Positions 55,707-64,000 of a DNA stretch of 64,000 nucleotides are shown here, in pieces (the first letter of the stretch is position 1; each line of letters opens with the position of its first letter). Made by a program: the position numbers and the translations under genes. Source of the stretch: CAVVMA01 sp963830715 (GTDB lineage: Bacteria; Desulfobacterota; Binatia; Binatales; Binataceae); assembly GCA_963830715.1 (NCBI GenBank), contig CAWHNS010000024.1:62001-126000 (forward strand). The letters run 5' to 3'. The notes beneath the pieces are model-generated. The model worked only from the letters and a program-made list of their open reading frames with translations, had not been told where the DNA came from and did not search any database.

Positions 55707-57323
55707 ATGCCGGCGGACACGATCTCGCGGACAGCTGTGTACTACGCACTCAAGCTGGATAAAGACGTGCACATTCCGATGCGCGACGGCGCGTACCTCG
55801 TGGCCGATGTGTTCCGCCCCGAGACCGACGGCCGGTTTCCCATCATCATGACGATGGGCCCCTACTCCAAAGACATCCACTTCCGCGAATGGAACCCGAG
55901 CTTGGACTACGAGCATCTGCCTGAGCGCGGTCCTTATATGCACTGGGAGACGGTCAACCCCGACTGGTGGGTGCCGCAGGGCTATGTCGTGATTCGCGTG
56001 GACGGCCGTGGCACCGGCAAGTCGCCCGGAAGCGTGCGCCGGCTCTCGGACGAAGAGGCGCGTGACTTCCACGACGCGGTCGAATGGTCGGCGGCTCAGC
56101 GGTGGAGCAACGGTAAGGTGGCGGTGATGGGCATCTCGTACTTCGCTATGAATGCATGGCGAGTGGCCGCTCAGCAGCCGCCGCATCTGGCCGCGATCGT
56201 GCCCTGGGAAGGCGCCGTGGACACGTATCGCGACGCCGGCCGTCACGGCGGTATCTACTCCAACAGCTTCAACCAACGCTGGGCTCGCCATGTGCGAAGT
56301 CACGAGGCAGGCGCGGCGCAACCAGCTCCCACGGATGCAGCTAGCCAGCTCGCCGTACCCCCGGAACTCTTCACGGAGCGCGCGTATAACGTTCCCGACC
56401 TCAGTCGGATCCGGGTGCCGCTGCTCTCGGCCGGCAATTGGGGCGGCGTGGCTTTGCACTTGCGCGGCAATGTCGAAGGTTTCCTCAGCGCCGGCTCCGA
56501 GCACAAGTTCCTGGAGATTCACAGCGGCGATCACATCGTCCCGTTCTACTCGCTGGAGGGCCGTCTGCTCCAGAAGCGGTTCCTGGATCAGTGGCTGCAC
56601 GGCGTCAACACCGGCATCCTGCGAGAGCCTCGCGTGCGCCTGGCGATCCGCCGCGGCGGCGATCGCTACCTCTGGCGGTACGAAAACGAATGGCCTATCG
56701 CCCGCACGCAGTGGACGCCGCTTTACTTGGACGCCGCGAAGGGCACTATGCGACGCGAGCGTTTGGCAAATGCTGGCGAGACGCGCTTTACCGCCGAAGC
56801 CGGGACGCCCCGCGATGAAGCGCGCACCGTCTTCGTCGGCCCTACGTTCGAGCAAGAGACCGAGTTCACCGGTCCCGTCATGCTGAAGCTGTGGATCTCA
56901 TCGACCAGTGACGACGCCGACCTATTCGCCATTGTTCGAAAGATCGGACGCGACGGGCGCGAGGTGATGTTTCCGGGCCAGAGCCAGCCCGCCATCCCGG
57001 CTGCTTGCGGATGGCTGCGCGCCTCCCATCGCAAGCTTGATCCGGCAAGGTCAACGCCCTACCGCCCCTACCACTCTCACGATGAGATCCAGAAACTGGA
57101 GACCGGCGCGATCGTGCCGGTCAACATTGAGATCTGGCCGACGAGCGTCGTCTTCGAGCCCGGCGAGCGCCTGGTGCTCGAGGTCGCCTCAGAGGACGAT
57201 CCGCGCATGGAGCCCTTCCTGCACGACGACCCGATCGATCGCAAGCGGCGCGGCATCACGACGATCCACGCCGGTGGAGGATACGACTCCTATCTGCTCA
57301 TGCCGCTGATCCCGCCACGCTGA
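55707..57323 (+). CDS. CocE/NonD family serine hydrolase
   Basis: About 538 residues from the ATG after GAAGGAG. The alpha/beta hydrolase domain has VHIPMRDGAYLVADVFRP, the nucleophile elbow MGISYFAMNAWRVAA (Ser in G-x-S-Y), and DGRGTGKSPGSVR; the His is probably in SGDHIVPF. The C-terminal jelly-roll is DADLFAIVRKIGRDG and EPGERLVLEVASEDD. The family includes cocaine esterase and X-Pro dipeptidyl peptidases. It is complete. Substrate unknown; it could cleave esters or an X-Pro bond. Confidence 0.9.
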   Translation: MPADTISRTAVYYALKLDKDVHIPMRDGAYLVADVFRPETDGRFPIIMTMGPYSKDIHFREWNPSLDYEHLPERGPYMHWETVNPDWWVPQGYVVIRVDGRGTGKSPGSVRRLSDEEARDFHDAVEWSAAQRWSNGKVAVMGISYFAMNAWRVAAQQPPHLAAIVPWEGAVDTYRDAGRHGGIYSNSFNQRWARHVRSHEAGAAQPAPTDAASQLAVPPELFTERAYNVPDLSRIRVPLLSAGNWGGVALHLRGNVEGFLSAGSEHKFLEIHSGDHIVPFYSLEGRLLQKRFLDQWLHGVNTGILREPRVRLAIRRGGDRYLWRYENEWPIARTQWTPLYLDAAKGTMRRERLANAGETRFTAEAGTPRDEARTVFVGPTFEQETEFTGPVMLKLWISSTSDDADLFAIVRKIGRDGREVMFPGQSQPAIPAACGWLRASHRKLDPARSTPYRPYHSHDEIQKLETGAIVPVNIEIWPTSVVFEPGERLVLEVASEDDPRMEPFLHDDPIDRKRRGITTIHAGGGYDSYLLMPLIPPR

Positions 57324-57389
57324 GCTGCACCGGCGGGGCATTCAAAAGGCGCGAGCGGGCAGGCGGTTGCCCCTTCTGCTGCCGGACTT

Positions 57390-58415
57390 TTGGAGGAGGA
57401 GTACGAGACCTCCCGCAAACATGAGGCCAAGATACTCGGAGTTCGTCTGGGAATGCTCGATGCGTCGGTGGCCAAGCTTCGGGCCAGTTCGCGGGAGGGC
57501 GCTACAAGCAGTGGAGTCGGAAGTCCGCTGCAACTTCGTGAGCTTGAGCCGTACGCATCGCCGGTCAATGGAGCGATCCTGCTGGATCGGCTGGTCAGGC
57601 TAGTCAGGCGATATGTTGTTCTTCCGCTCGAAGACGCCAGGACAGTGGCCCTCTGGATCGTTCACGCGCACGCCGTTGACGCCGCCGATATAACGCCGCG
57701 CCTGTGCATCACGTCGCCGCAGAAGCGGTGCGGTAAGACCAGGCTGATCGAGATAATTGGACAGACCACTCCCCTGGCGCTGGCGGCATCCAACATCTCC
57801 AAAGCGGCAGTCTTTCGCGCGATCGAAGCCGCTCACCCAACGCTGCTGATCGACGAAGCAGATACTTTCCTAACCGACAACGAAGAATTGCGCGGCATCC
57901 TGAACTCGGGCCACTCGCGTGGAACCGCCTATGTGATTCGTCTGTGGGCGATAGTCACGAAGCCCGCAAATTCTCTACCTGGGCTGCAGTTGCGATCGCG
58001 TTGATCGGGCGTCTACCCGGAACGCTGGAAGATCGGTCGATCGTCATCCGACTGAAAAGAAAAACCCAAGACCAAAAAGTTGGAAAACTCGATCGCTGCA
58101 ACCTATCGGAGTTCGAAGAGCTGGCACGGATGGCCGCTCGATGGACGGCGGACAACCTGCGCGCTCTCGAGGCTGCGAGTCCCCATTTGAGTGTGCCAGA
58201 GGCGCTGGATGATAGGGCGGCCGACAACTGGTGTCCACTGTTTGCAATCGCCGAGCGTGCCGGCGGTGACTGGCCGGCATTCGCGCGCGAGGCCGCGCTG
58301 AAGCTATCGAGCGCCCGCGATGACACCAGCACCAGCGTCATGTTGCTGCACGACATTCGTGATTTTTTCGAACGCCGGAAGACCAAGCGGCTAGCATCCG
58401 AGGAGATTTGCAACG
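57390..58415 (+). pseudogene. DUF3631-type phage/plasmid primase-helicase C-terminal protein, broken
   Basis: ITSPQKRCGKTRLIEIIGQT (P-loop-like), HPTLLIDEADTFL and LRGILNSGHSRGTAYVIRL, then after a shift near 57943 GDSHEARKFSTWAAVAIALI and TLEDRSIVIRLKRK are typical of DUF3631 domains in primase/helicase proteins of phages and plasmids. The end runs straight into a DNA methylase fragment near 58415, so this is the beginning of a chimera. Short upstream residues look less like the family. Not expected to work. Confidence 0.7.
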
Positions 58416-58735
58416 AACTGGGTCGAGCGCAACCAGGACGGCGGTAATCCAGCTACGGTCTGGGAAGTTCCGAACGCTGAGGTCGAGAGCAACGAGCATC
58501 CGACCTCGAAGCCCAATCGGTTGTTCGCGATCCCGATGCTTCTCCACACCTCAACCAACGACCTTTGTTACGAGCCGTTTTGCGGCAGCGGCTCGCAGCC
58601 TGATTGCGGCCGAGCAGCTCGGGCGTCGCTGCTATGCGATTGAGTTGGAACCGCGGTTCATTGACGTGGCGATCTCCAGCTGGGAGCGACTGACAGGGAA
58701 GAAAGCTGAATTGATTAAGGGGGACAACGAGCATG
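58416..58735 (+). pseudogene. DNA methyltransferase C-terminal fragment
   Basis: NWVERNQDGGNPATVWEVPN, EHPTSKPNRLFAIPM and YEPFCGSGSQ (the SAM-binding end of N4/N6 methylases), then after an indel near 58585 AAEQLGRRCYAIELEPRFID. The front half of the enzyme (the catalytic DPPY-type motif) is missing, so it is a remnant of a phage or island methylase. Confidence 0.72.
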
Positions 58736-58946
58736 AAACGCGGACCGCGACCCACTCCGACCCGGCTAAAGTTGCCGCTCGGAAATCCCGGCAAGCGGCC
58801 GCTAAACACCCGCGAGCCGCAGCCGCGACTAGGAATCCCAAGCTGTCCCAAGCACTTGAACGAACTCGCCCGCAAGGAGTGGCGGCGCATCACCCGCGAA
58901 CTCAACGCCGTGGGCCTCATCACTAATCTCGACCGCGGTACGCTCG
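58733..58946 (+). pseudogene. Phage terminase small subunit (P27 family) N-terminal fragment
   Basis: MKRGPRPTPTRLKLPLGNPG, then REPQPRLGIPSCPKHLNELA and WRRITRELNAVGLIT match the start of P27-type small terminase subunits. The frame then continues directly into integrase sequence in another frame, so the gene is cut after about 70 residues. Evidence of phage DNA in the island's right end. Confidence 0.72.
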
Positions 58947-59923
58947 GGATCATCTATTGCCCGTCCTTGGCACGAAGCGCATGGACACTATATCGGTTGC
59001 GCACCTCGAGAAGCTGCGCGATGACTTACGCGGAAGCGGCTACGCGCCGACGACAGTCAACCGCATCCTGCAGATTGCTGGCGCCGTCTTTCGGCTCGCG
59101 ATCAAGCATGGGCAATGCGCTACGAACCCAGTTGACCGAGTTGAACCGAGCCCCCAAAGCCGCGCAGGAATTAAAGCCGGGCGACGAGGGCGGCGACGAC
59201 CTGGTCAGCCCCGACGGCGTTCTCAGCCCGGCGGAGGTGCGCCGGCTGCTCGAGGCGGCACAACCCGGATTCGACCGCACGCTGTTTCTAACCGCCTTCG
59301 TTAGCGGAGCGCGCGAGGGCGAACTGTTCGCTGTCAGATGGACTGATTTGGAGCTGCCCGCAAGCGGGCCGGGCCGCATGTATATCAAGCGCTCTCTCTC
59401 GTGGGCGCACCTAAAGGGCGAGCCCGGGCGCCCGCGCTTCTTCCGGCCCAAGACTCCAGCCGGGCTCCGCGTCATCGCGATTCCGAGCGAGTTGGCGGCC
59501 GCGTTGAAACGCTGGAAGCTTCAGTGCCCACCTTCGCCGGATGAGCTGGTCTTTCCGCGCGAGGACGGGAAGCCCATGTACCGCGAGAGAATGCTGCGCA
59601 AGGGCTTCTACCCCGCACTTGCCCGTGCCCGGCTGCGTCGGGTCACGTTCCACAGCTTGCGGCACAGCTGCGCCTCCGCCATGATCGCGGCGGGCGCTCC
59701 GGTCACTGAAGTTCAGCATCATCTCGGTCATGCCAATCCAGCGATCACGCTCGCTGTTTACTCGCACTGGTTCAAGAATGTAGATAGCGGAGGCACTGTG
59801 GACCGACTCGCGGCGGCCGTTCTTGGCGTGCCGTCAGCCCCTGCTTCCCAAAAGCCGGCGGAGTGGGCAGAAAGTGGGCACTCGGACGAGCGAGATTTCG
59901 ACGCGGAAGTAGCCAGAGCTTGA
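58947..59923 (+). CDS. int: Tyrosine recombinase/integrase, 5'-truncated and with one frameshift
   Basis: Core-binding sequence begins LLPVLGTKRMDTISVAHLEK and RILQIAGAVFRLAIKHGQ; an indel near 59146 joins it to the catalytic domain. The catalytic residues are all present: Arg in SGAREGELFAVRW, HSLRHSCAS (HxxR), HHLGHANPAITL (HxxH) and Tyr in LAVYSHW. The arm-binding N-terminus is replaced by the terminase fragment, so the full integrase must have been longer. The stop lies 37 bp before tRNA-Val, the likely target. A degraded copy of the same 3' end sits before the half tRNA at 41.6 kb. Confidence 0.82.
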
Positions 59924-59954
59924 AAATTGGCTTACTTATTAAACACTTAGTGAG

Positions 59955-59997
59955 TATCGTGGGCGGTTAGCTCAGCAGTAGAGCATCGGCCTTACAA
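59955..59997. repeat. 43-bp att-like repeat, right copy, in tRNA-Val
   Basis: Identical to 41609-41651. It covers six bases upstream plus the 5' half of the intact tRNA-Val, ending in the anticodon loop. Confidence 0.88.
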
Positions 59998-60035
59998 GCC
60001 GGGGGTCGCAGGTTCAATCCCTGCACCGCCCACCA
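59961..60035 (+). tRNA. tRNA-Val (anticodon TAC)
   Basis: Acceptor GGGCGGT pairs with ACCGCCC (60025-60031); anticodon stem GGC..C/G with loop CTTACAA (anticodon TAC); T-arm GGTTCAATCC; discriminator A and encoded CCA. The integrase gene ends 37 bp upstream. This is the attachment site of the island. Confidence 0.96.
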
Positions 60036-60191
60036 GGAAGCGCGGGACCATCCTGCGAAAGTATCGGGGAGCCCGCAGTGATCCGGGATTTTCGCCGGCC
60101 GCGAGGGGAACCGTTCGGGCGTCGCGCCGGTTTTCCATGTATGATCGTCAAACGGACCAATCTCACGATGTCACAAAATGGCCGAAGTCTG

Positions 60192-60791
60192 ATGAATCGC
60201 AGGATGGTGATCGCTGCGCTGGCCACGGTTCCGATAGCGATAGCGTGGGGCCTGGCCGAAACCGGCGATTGGGGGCAAGAGTCGAATTCGAACGGCTCAC
60301 CCGCTCAATCAGAAGCGGCAACCAAAGTCGCGATCGTGGAGTTTTCCGACTCCGGCGAAAGGAAGGGTCTTTTCATGGAGGATCGAGTAGTAAAGTCGGA
60401 CGCTGAATGGCGCAAAATCCTGACCCCCGAGCAATATAAAGTTGCCCGCCGCAAGGGTACCGAACGGCCGTATACCAACAAGTACGCCGACAACCACGAT
60501 AAGGGACTCTACAGATGCGTATGTTGCAGCAATGCGTTGTTCAGCTCGAATACCAAGTTCGAGTCGGGCACCGGATGGCCGAGCTTCTACGAGCCGATCG
60601 CGCAGCAGAACGTCCGCACCGCAACCGACCGCTCGCTCTTCATGACCCGCAACGAGGTGCTGTGCGCGCGATGCGATGCGCACCTCGGGCATGTCTTCGA
60701 CGACGGTCCAGCGCCGACGGGCCTGCGTTACTGCATGAATTCGGCGGCGTTGGATTTTGTTCCGGCGGAGCAAGCGAAGAAGTCAGGGTAA
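60192..60791 (+). CDS. msrB: Peptide methionine-R-sulfoxide reductase MsrB, exported
   Basis: 199 residues from ATG 60192 (MNRRMVIAALATVPIAIAWG), a signal peptide or membrane anchor; an in-frame ATG at 60168 (MSQNGRS) is an alternative. The MsrB domain has two CxxC zinc sites (CVCCSN and CARCDAHLGHVF), the substrate-binding GTGWPSFYEPI and the catalytic Cys in LRYCMNSAAL. It reduces Met-R-sulfoxide in proteins outside the cytoplasm. A strong hairpin follows the stop. Confidence 0.93.
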   Translation: MNRRMVIAALATVPIAIAWGLAETGDWGQESNSNGSPAQSEAATKVAIVEFSDSGERKGLFMEDRVVKSDAEWRKILTPEQYKVARRKGTERPYTNKYADNHDKGLYRCVCCSNALFSSNTKFESGTGWPSFYEPIAQQNVRTATDRSLFMTRNEVLCARCDAHLGHVFDDGPAPTGLRYCMNSAALDFVPAEQAKKSG

Positions 60792-60852
60792 GGCGTCCGG
60801 CGTCCCGATCAGCGTGCCCGCACCGGGGCCTCGCAAAAGGCGCTTCAAATGA

Positions 60853-60887
60853 GGCGCTCGCGCGCCCCCCTTTTCCGCGCGAGCGCC
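60853..60887 (+). terminator. Perfect 12-bp stem-loop after msrB
   Basis: GGCGCTCGCGCG (60853-60864) and CGCGCGAGCGCC (60876-60887) pair perfectly around an 11-nt C/T loop. No T-run follows, so termination is likely factor-dependent or it is a structural barrier. Confidence 0.55.
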
Positions 60888-61421
60888 TGTCGGATTGCTT
60901 TTCAAGATCGCGTTTCCCGCGCGCGACGGGGTTTCAAGGCAGGATTTCAGGACCGGGATTCAGGGATAGTTCTGCGGGAATTGAACCGCGCGTTCCATTC
61001 ACGATTCCGCGGCTTCCCCGTCTCTGTGCCCTGGAGTCATTCCTTCGGAGGCTTCCAACCGCGGCGATGCCCCGGCGGGCGAGAGTTTTTCATGCCGCGG
61101 ACTGCACTCGTTCGCCGCAACTGAATTTCGCCGCCGGAGGATCTCATTGCACCCCCTCCCGGCCGGTTTGTACACGCTCATCGTCACTTTGATCTCTCCC
61201 GCCACTCGCGTGGCTCGACCGAGCTTTCGCAAATGCGATGCCAGAAGCGGACCATAACAATTTGCTTATTTTACCTACCATTTGCCCGCCAGAGGCTCGG
61301 CGGTCGCGCTAATTTTGCTTTGCAGCGCGGACCTGCTGCTAACGAAAAAACCACCTTCCGGGTTTGGAGAAGAGCGGTCGCGGGCATGCGTAGCGAAGCG
61401 AGCATGCCTGGAGTGAAAAAC
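60888..61421. other. Intergenic stretch without a supported gene
   Basis: 534 bp between the terminator hairpin and the stop of the transporter gene. The only frames are short and stop-rich. No RNA gene identified; a weak AG/GC-skewed patch is all I see. Confidence 0.35.
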
Positions 61422-62255
61422 TCAATGAGGCGTCCAGGCTGCCGACGCCCTGAACAGACCGTCAACGATCCCGATCTGATACGCGAGAAAAAGGCCGAAG
61501 CCAAAGCTCAGCAACCCCGATCCAACCGCCAGCGCGCTATGAAATCGGACGGTGCGCTCGGCGGCGAGCGAAATCGGTGCGCCAATCGCGGTCGTGACGA
61601 TCATCATGCCGAGAATCGTCCCCAAGCCGAAGACCGCCAGGTAGAGCACGCCCCACAGCGGATCGGGAATCGCGGCCAGCACCAGCAAGGCGATCGCCGC
61701 GCTGCCGGCCAAGCCGTGAACCAGGCCCACTCCAAATGCCCTCGCGAAGGGCCATCGCGCCGGCCGCGATCCGGCTGGCTCAGTCGAGAACAGGTGCTCG
61801 TGGCTTGAAGTCTCCGGGGCGTCGAGACCGCCACGGTGAGCGTGGGGATGAGAGTGCACGATGCCGTGATGCACATGCGAGTGGGTGTGAACGAGAGGCA
61901 CGTGATCGGCACGGGACGGCGCGCGCCTGAGCCAGGAGGAACCGACTGCCCTCATGGTCGAGATTCCGAGCAGGATGAGCACGGTCGCGACCGCAAACTC
62001 CATCGCCAGGCCGAATCGCACCGGAACCTCGATTTTGAACCCGATAATCGCGCCACCCACCGCAACCATCGTGACGGTATGGCCAAGGCCCCAGGCCAGA
62101 CCGATCTTGCCCGCGGCCGCGATCGATCTCTCGCGGCTGACGATCGTCGTCACCGCGATCACGTGGTCGGGGTCGGTCGCATGGCGCATACCGAGCGTCA
62201 GGCCGAGAAGCGCAAATGCCAGAGGGGCGGCGTCAGGCGCTATCATCGGTTCCAA
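61422..62255 (-). CDS. Nickel/cobalt-type transporter (NicO/HoxN-like)
   Basis: 277 residues, about six membrane helices. The first helix carries GMRHATDPDHVIAV, the H-x(4)-D-H-type Ni/Co signature, followed by GLAWGLGHTVTM. The large loop is His-rich (VHTHSHVHHGIVHSHPHAH), probably metal-buffering. The C-terminal helices carry AFGVGLVHGLAGSAAI. The family takes up or exports Ni2+/Co2+. Direction and metal not decided by sequence. A DoxX-like gene lies 39 bp upstream on the same strand. Confidence 0.85.
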   Translation of the reverse strand: MEPMIAPDAAPLAFALLGLTLGMRHATDPDHVIAVTTIVSRERSIAAAGKIGLAWGLGHTVTMVAVGGAIIGFKIEVPVRFGLAMEFAVATVLILLGISTMRAVGSSWLRRAPSRADHVPLVHTHSHVHHGIVHSHPHAHRGGLDAPETSSHEHLFSTEPAGSRPARWPFARAFGVGLVHGLAGSAAIALLVLAAIPDPLWGVLYLAVFGLGTILGMMIVTTAIGAPISLAAERTVRFHSALAVGSGLLSFGFGLFLAYQIGIVDGLFRASAAWTPH

Positions 62256-62294
62256 TCTCGATCAAATAGCTTATGCCTGCGAGCCCGTGGCGTG

Positions 62295-62699
62295 TCACTC
62301 GCCCACGACCCCGAATTGGGTGATAAAGAGCGCGCAGGCGATCATCGCGAGACCCTTGAGGAACATCGACACGTTCACCGCGCGCATCACCGGATCGGCG
62401 AGCGTTACCATCGCGGTGCCGTGCACGACGATCGTCACCGGAACCAGGAACAGAACGAGCAGCCATCCGCCCAGTCGGGGGCGGTAGTTGAGAAGGATCA
62501 GAAGGGCGCCGGCAAGTTCGACGAGCGCCGAGGTTGTCACCCAGAAAGCGCGCCATGGAATCGCGGAGGGCATCAGGTCGATATAGGTCTGCATCGCCGT
62601 GAAGTGAGTAATGCCCGAGAGGAAGAAGATCAGGGTAAAGAGGATGCGGGCCGTTATTCCGATGGCGGGACTGATGATCACCAGATCGTCGTTTTCCAC
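62295..62699 (-). CDS. DoxX family membrane protein
   Basis: 134 residues, four membrane helices. ILFTLIFFLSGITHF is the first helix, typical of DoxX/DoxD-like small proteins; VELAGALLILLNYRPRLGGW is the second loop, and VHGTAM and FLKGLAMIACALFITQFG follow. Function of the family is poorly known (thiosulfate oxidation subunit or redox-associated). Probably co-transcribed with the downstream nickel transporter. Confidence 0.8.
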   Translation of the reverse strand: MENDDLVIISPAIGITARILFTLIFFLSGITHFTAMQTYIDLMPSAIPWRAFWVTTSALVELAGALLILLNYRPRLGGWLLVLFLVPVTIVVHGTAMVTLADPVMRAVNVSMFLKGLAMIACALFITQFGVVGE

Positions 62700-62766
62700 A
62701 GCAGGAGCTTACACGATCCCAGGGGCGATGTGAGGCTCAAACGCGCTCCGTGCGTGCTCGCAGGCG

Positions 62767-63842
62767 CTACATGATCGGTGGAATGGTGGCGTCGGCGGTG
62801 GACGAGCTGATGTTTTGACTGGCGCCGCCGAGAATGCTGTCGCCGCTGCCCCCGGCGGAGTTATTGGAGCCTCCGCTCACGCTTGCCACCTGTCCGCCTG
62901 CGAAATTGAAAATGCCCCCGCTGACGGTGGCGCCTTCGGCGGGCGACATCGGGTTGCAGGAACCGGCGACCACGGCCAACCCGGCGGTGTTGCATTCGCC
63001 GCCACTGACGCTGGACCATTCGCTGCTCGCAGTGTTGGAGAGGCCGCCACTGATACTCGAAAATGCGCCATTGGCGATATTATTTTGGCCTCCGCAGACC
63101 ATGGAATAGGTGCCCTCGGCGTTGTTCCCGTTGCCGCCGATGACGCTGGAGCCGTCGCCGCTCGCGATGTTGGACGAGCCTCCGGCAACGCTGGAGCCGA
63201 TGCCCCCGGCTTTGTTCTGTGATCCTCCACTGATTGTTGCGAAGTTGGCGCTGACGATATTCTGTGCTCCGGTTATCAGACCGGCCGCCGCGCTGAACTG
63301 ATTCTGCTGGCCGATGACGAGATTGTGTGATCCGCCACGGCCGGGACCGCCACCGCCAGTCGGCGGACTCTCGTCGTATCCGATTATCAGATTGCCGAGG
63401 CCGGTTAGTTTCGCCCCGGGATTGGCCGAGGTGCCGTCATCGGTGGAGCCGAGCCGTCCTGGAGATGGAGATTCATCCTGCTCAAAATGATGTTGGGTCC
63501 CGCGACGCCGTTCAACTTGCCGTCGATCACTTGTACAAACGGCCCGAGCGAGAGCGCCGGGTTCGCGTTCAGTTTTTGCACCTGCGTCTGCAAGGTCGAG
63601 TTGCTCGATTGCAACTTGGAGACATTAGTCTGAAGCGCGCCCACCTGCTTTTGGAGCGCCGTCACATTGGTCTGCAAACTGCCTACCTGGGTCTGCAAGG
63701 TGCCGACCTGCCCCTGCAGCATCAGGACCGCATTTTCCAGGCAAGTCATTGTCGTACACTTGGTCGCGGCGGCCGCGCCTTGCGGCATTCCGATCGCGAT
63801 CGCGTGTAAGGCAAATGCTGCAATTACGATGGCTCTTTTCAT
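62767..63842 (-). CDS. Secreted coiled-coil/YadA-head-like repeat protein, frameshifted
   Basis: The N-terminus is a signal peptide (MKRAIVIAAFALHAIAIG) and then a coiled-coil, LQGQVGTLQTQVGSLQTNVT and so on, about 65 residues. An indel near 63450 leads to DDGTSANPGAKLTGLGNLII and then about 15 degenerate repeats such as SISGGLSNTASSEWSS and VSGGSNNSAGG, the left-handed beta-roll pattern of YadA/Hep_Hag heads. No membrane anchor or C-terminal beta-barrel is seen, so it may be a trimeric secreted or surface fibre that relies on another anchor. About 358 residues when repaired. Confidence 0.72.
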
Positions 63843-63901
63843 CGCACCCTCGCTGCGCGACAGGATAACCTCGATTAGACGCTCGAATCACCGGTATGCT
63901 T

Positions 63902-64000
63902 CACTGACTGAGGGCCGCGATGCACTCTTCCCGGATTCGCCACAGCTCGTCGAAGCCGCGCCCGCGCGCCGCCGCGGTCCGCTCCATCCATCGGCGCAGC
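63902..64000 (-). CDS. C-terminus of an unknown gene (partial)
   Basis: The complementary strand reads MERTAAARGRGFDELWRIRE then ECIAALSQ with TGA at 63902-63904, and stays open to the window's edge. It looks like an amphipathic helix. Too short to name. Confidence 0.4.

Overview
The window is a GC-rich chromosomal segment of a soil- or sediment-type bacterium, probably a metagenome-derived member of the former Deltaproteobacteria or related phyla such as Binatota/Desulfobacterota. The support is the topA-dprA pairing, meaB, pyrF, and oxidative lipid-type genes (P450, acyl-CoA dehydrogenase, deazaflavin-dependent reductase, SnoaL proteins, patatin). The phylum is inference. About fifteen genes read cleanly only if one or more single-base indels are allowed, mostly beside short G/C runs. 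Either the assembly carries residual indel errors or many accessory genes are decaying; both readings are kept open below.

Layout. 0-6 kb: the 3' end of an unknown gene, a PhyH-type dioxygenase, and a very long NACHT/STAND-like NTPase ending in a PD-(D/E)XK nuclease domain (a defence candidate). 6-16.3 kb: housekeeping genes (topA, dprA, ferritin-like, pyrF, phosphatase, meaB). Into these are set a solitary Shedu-type (DUF4263) defence nuclease bracketed by a perfect 96-bp direct repeat, and an RHH/MazF-like toxin-antitoxin pair. 16.4-41.3 kb: an MsbA-like exporter, a kinase-ATPase fusion, a TetR-controlled Fe-S/SCP2 fusion protein, GST, a membrane-protein pair with His/Met-rich motifs, SDR, YceI, tRNA-Lys, the known CP-ATP-grasp/alpha-E/transglutaminase operon, methyltransferase, patatin, a giant class III cyclase/AAA/TPR regulator, F420-type reductase, P450, a SnoaL-like protein and an acyl-CoA dehydrogenase.

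41.6-60.0 kb looks like a genomic island. Its left edge holds a degraded integrase 3' end followed by 43 bp that include the 5' half of tRNA-Val. Its right edge holds a complete integrase and the intact tRNA-Val(TAC) carrying the same 43 bp. The right end also contains a patchwork of phage gene pieces (DUF3631 protein, DNA methylase, P27 terminase small subunit).

The most striking part is 42.3-52.3 kb. A small exported protein with a Tat-like leader and a Thr/Pro repeat tail (24-bp DNA repeats) sits among three 2-oxoglutarate/Fe(II) oxygenase domains of prolyl-hydroxylase type, a glycosyltransferase fused to one of those oxygenases, a Skp1-GnT1-like (PF11397) GlcNAc-transferase, an O-fucosyltransferase-like protein, a sulfotransferase fused to a PLOD/collagen-type glycosyltransferase, a PqqD-HPr-kinase fusion and a NTP_transf_5 nucleotidyltransferase. 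I infer a bacterial system that hydroxylates prolines in the repeat protein and then glycosylates, and perhaps sulfates or phosphorylates it, analogous to eukaryotic hydroxyproline glycosylation. This is a prediction from gene content; no product can be seen in the sequence.

60-64 kb: MsrB, a nickel/cobalt-type transporter, DoxX and a secreted coiled-coil/YadA-head-like repeat protein, with a partial gene at the right edge.
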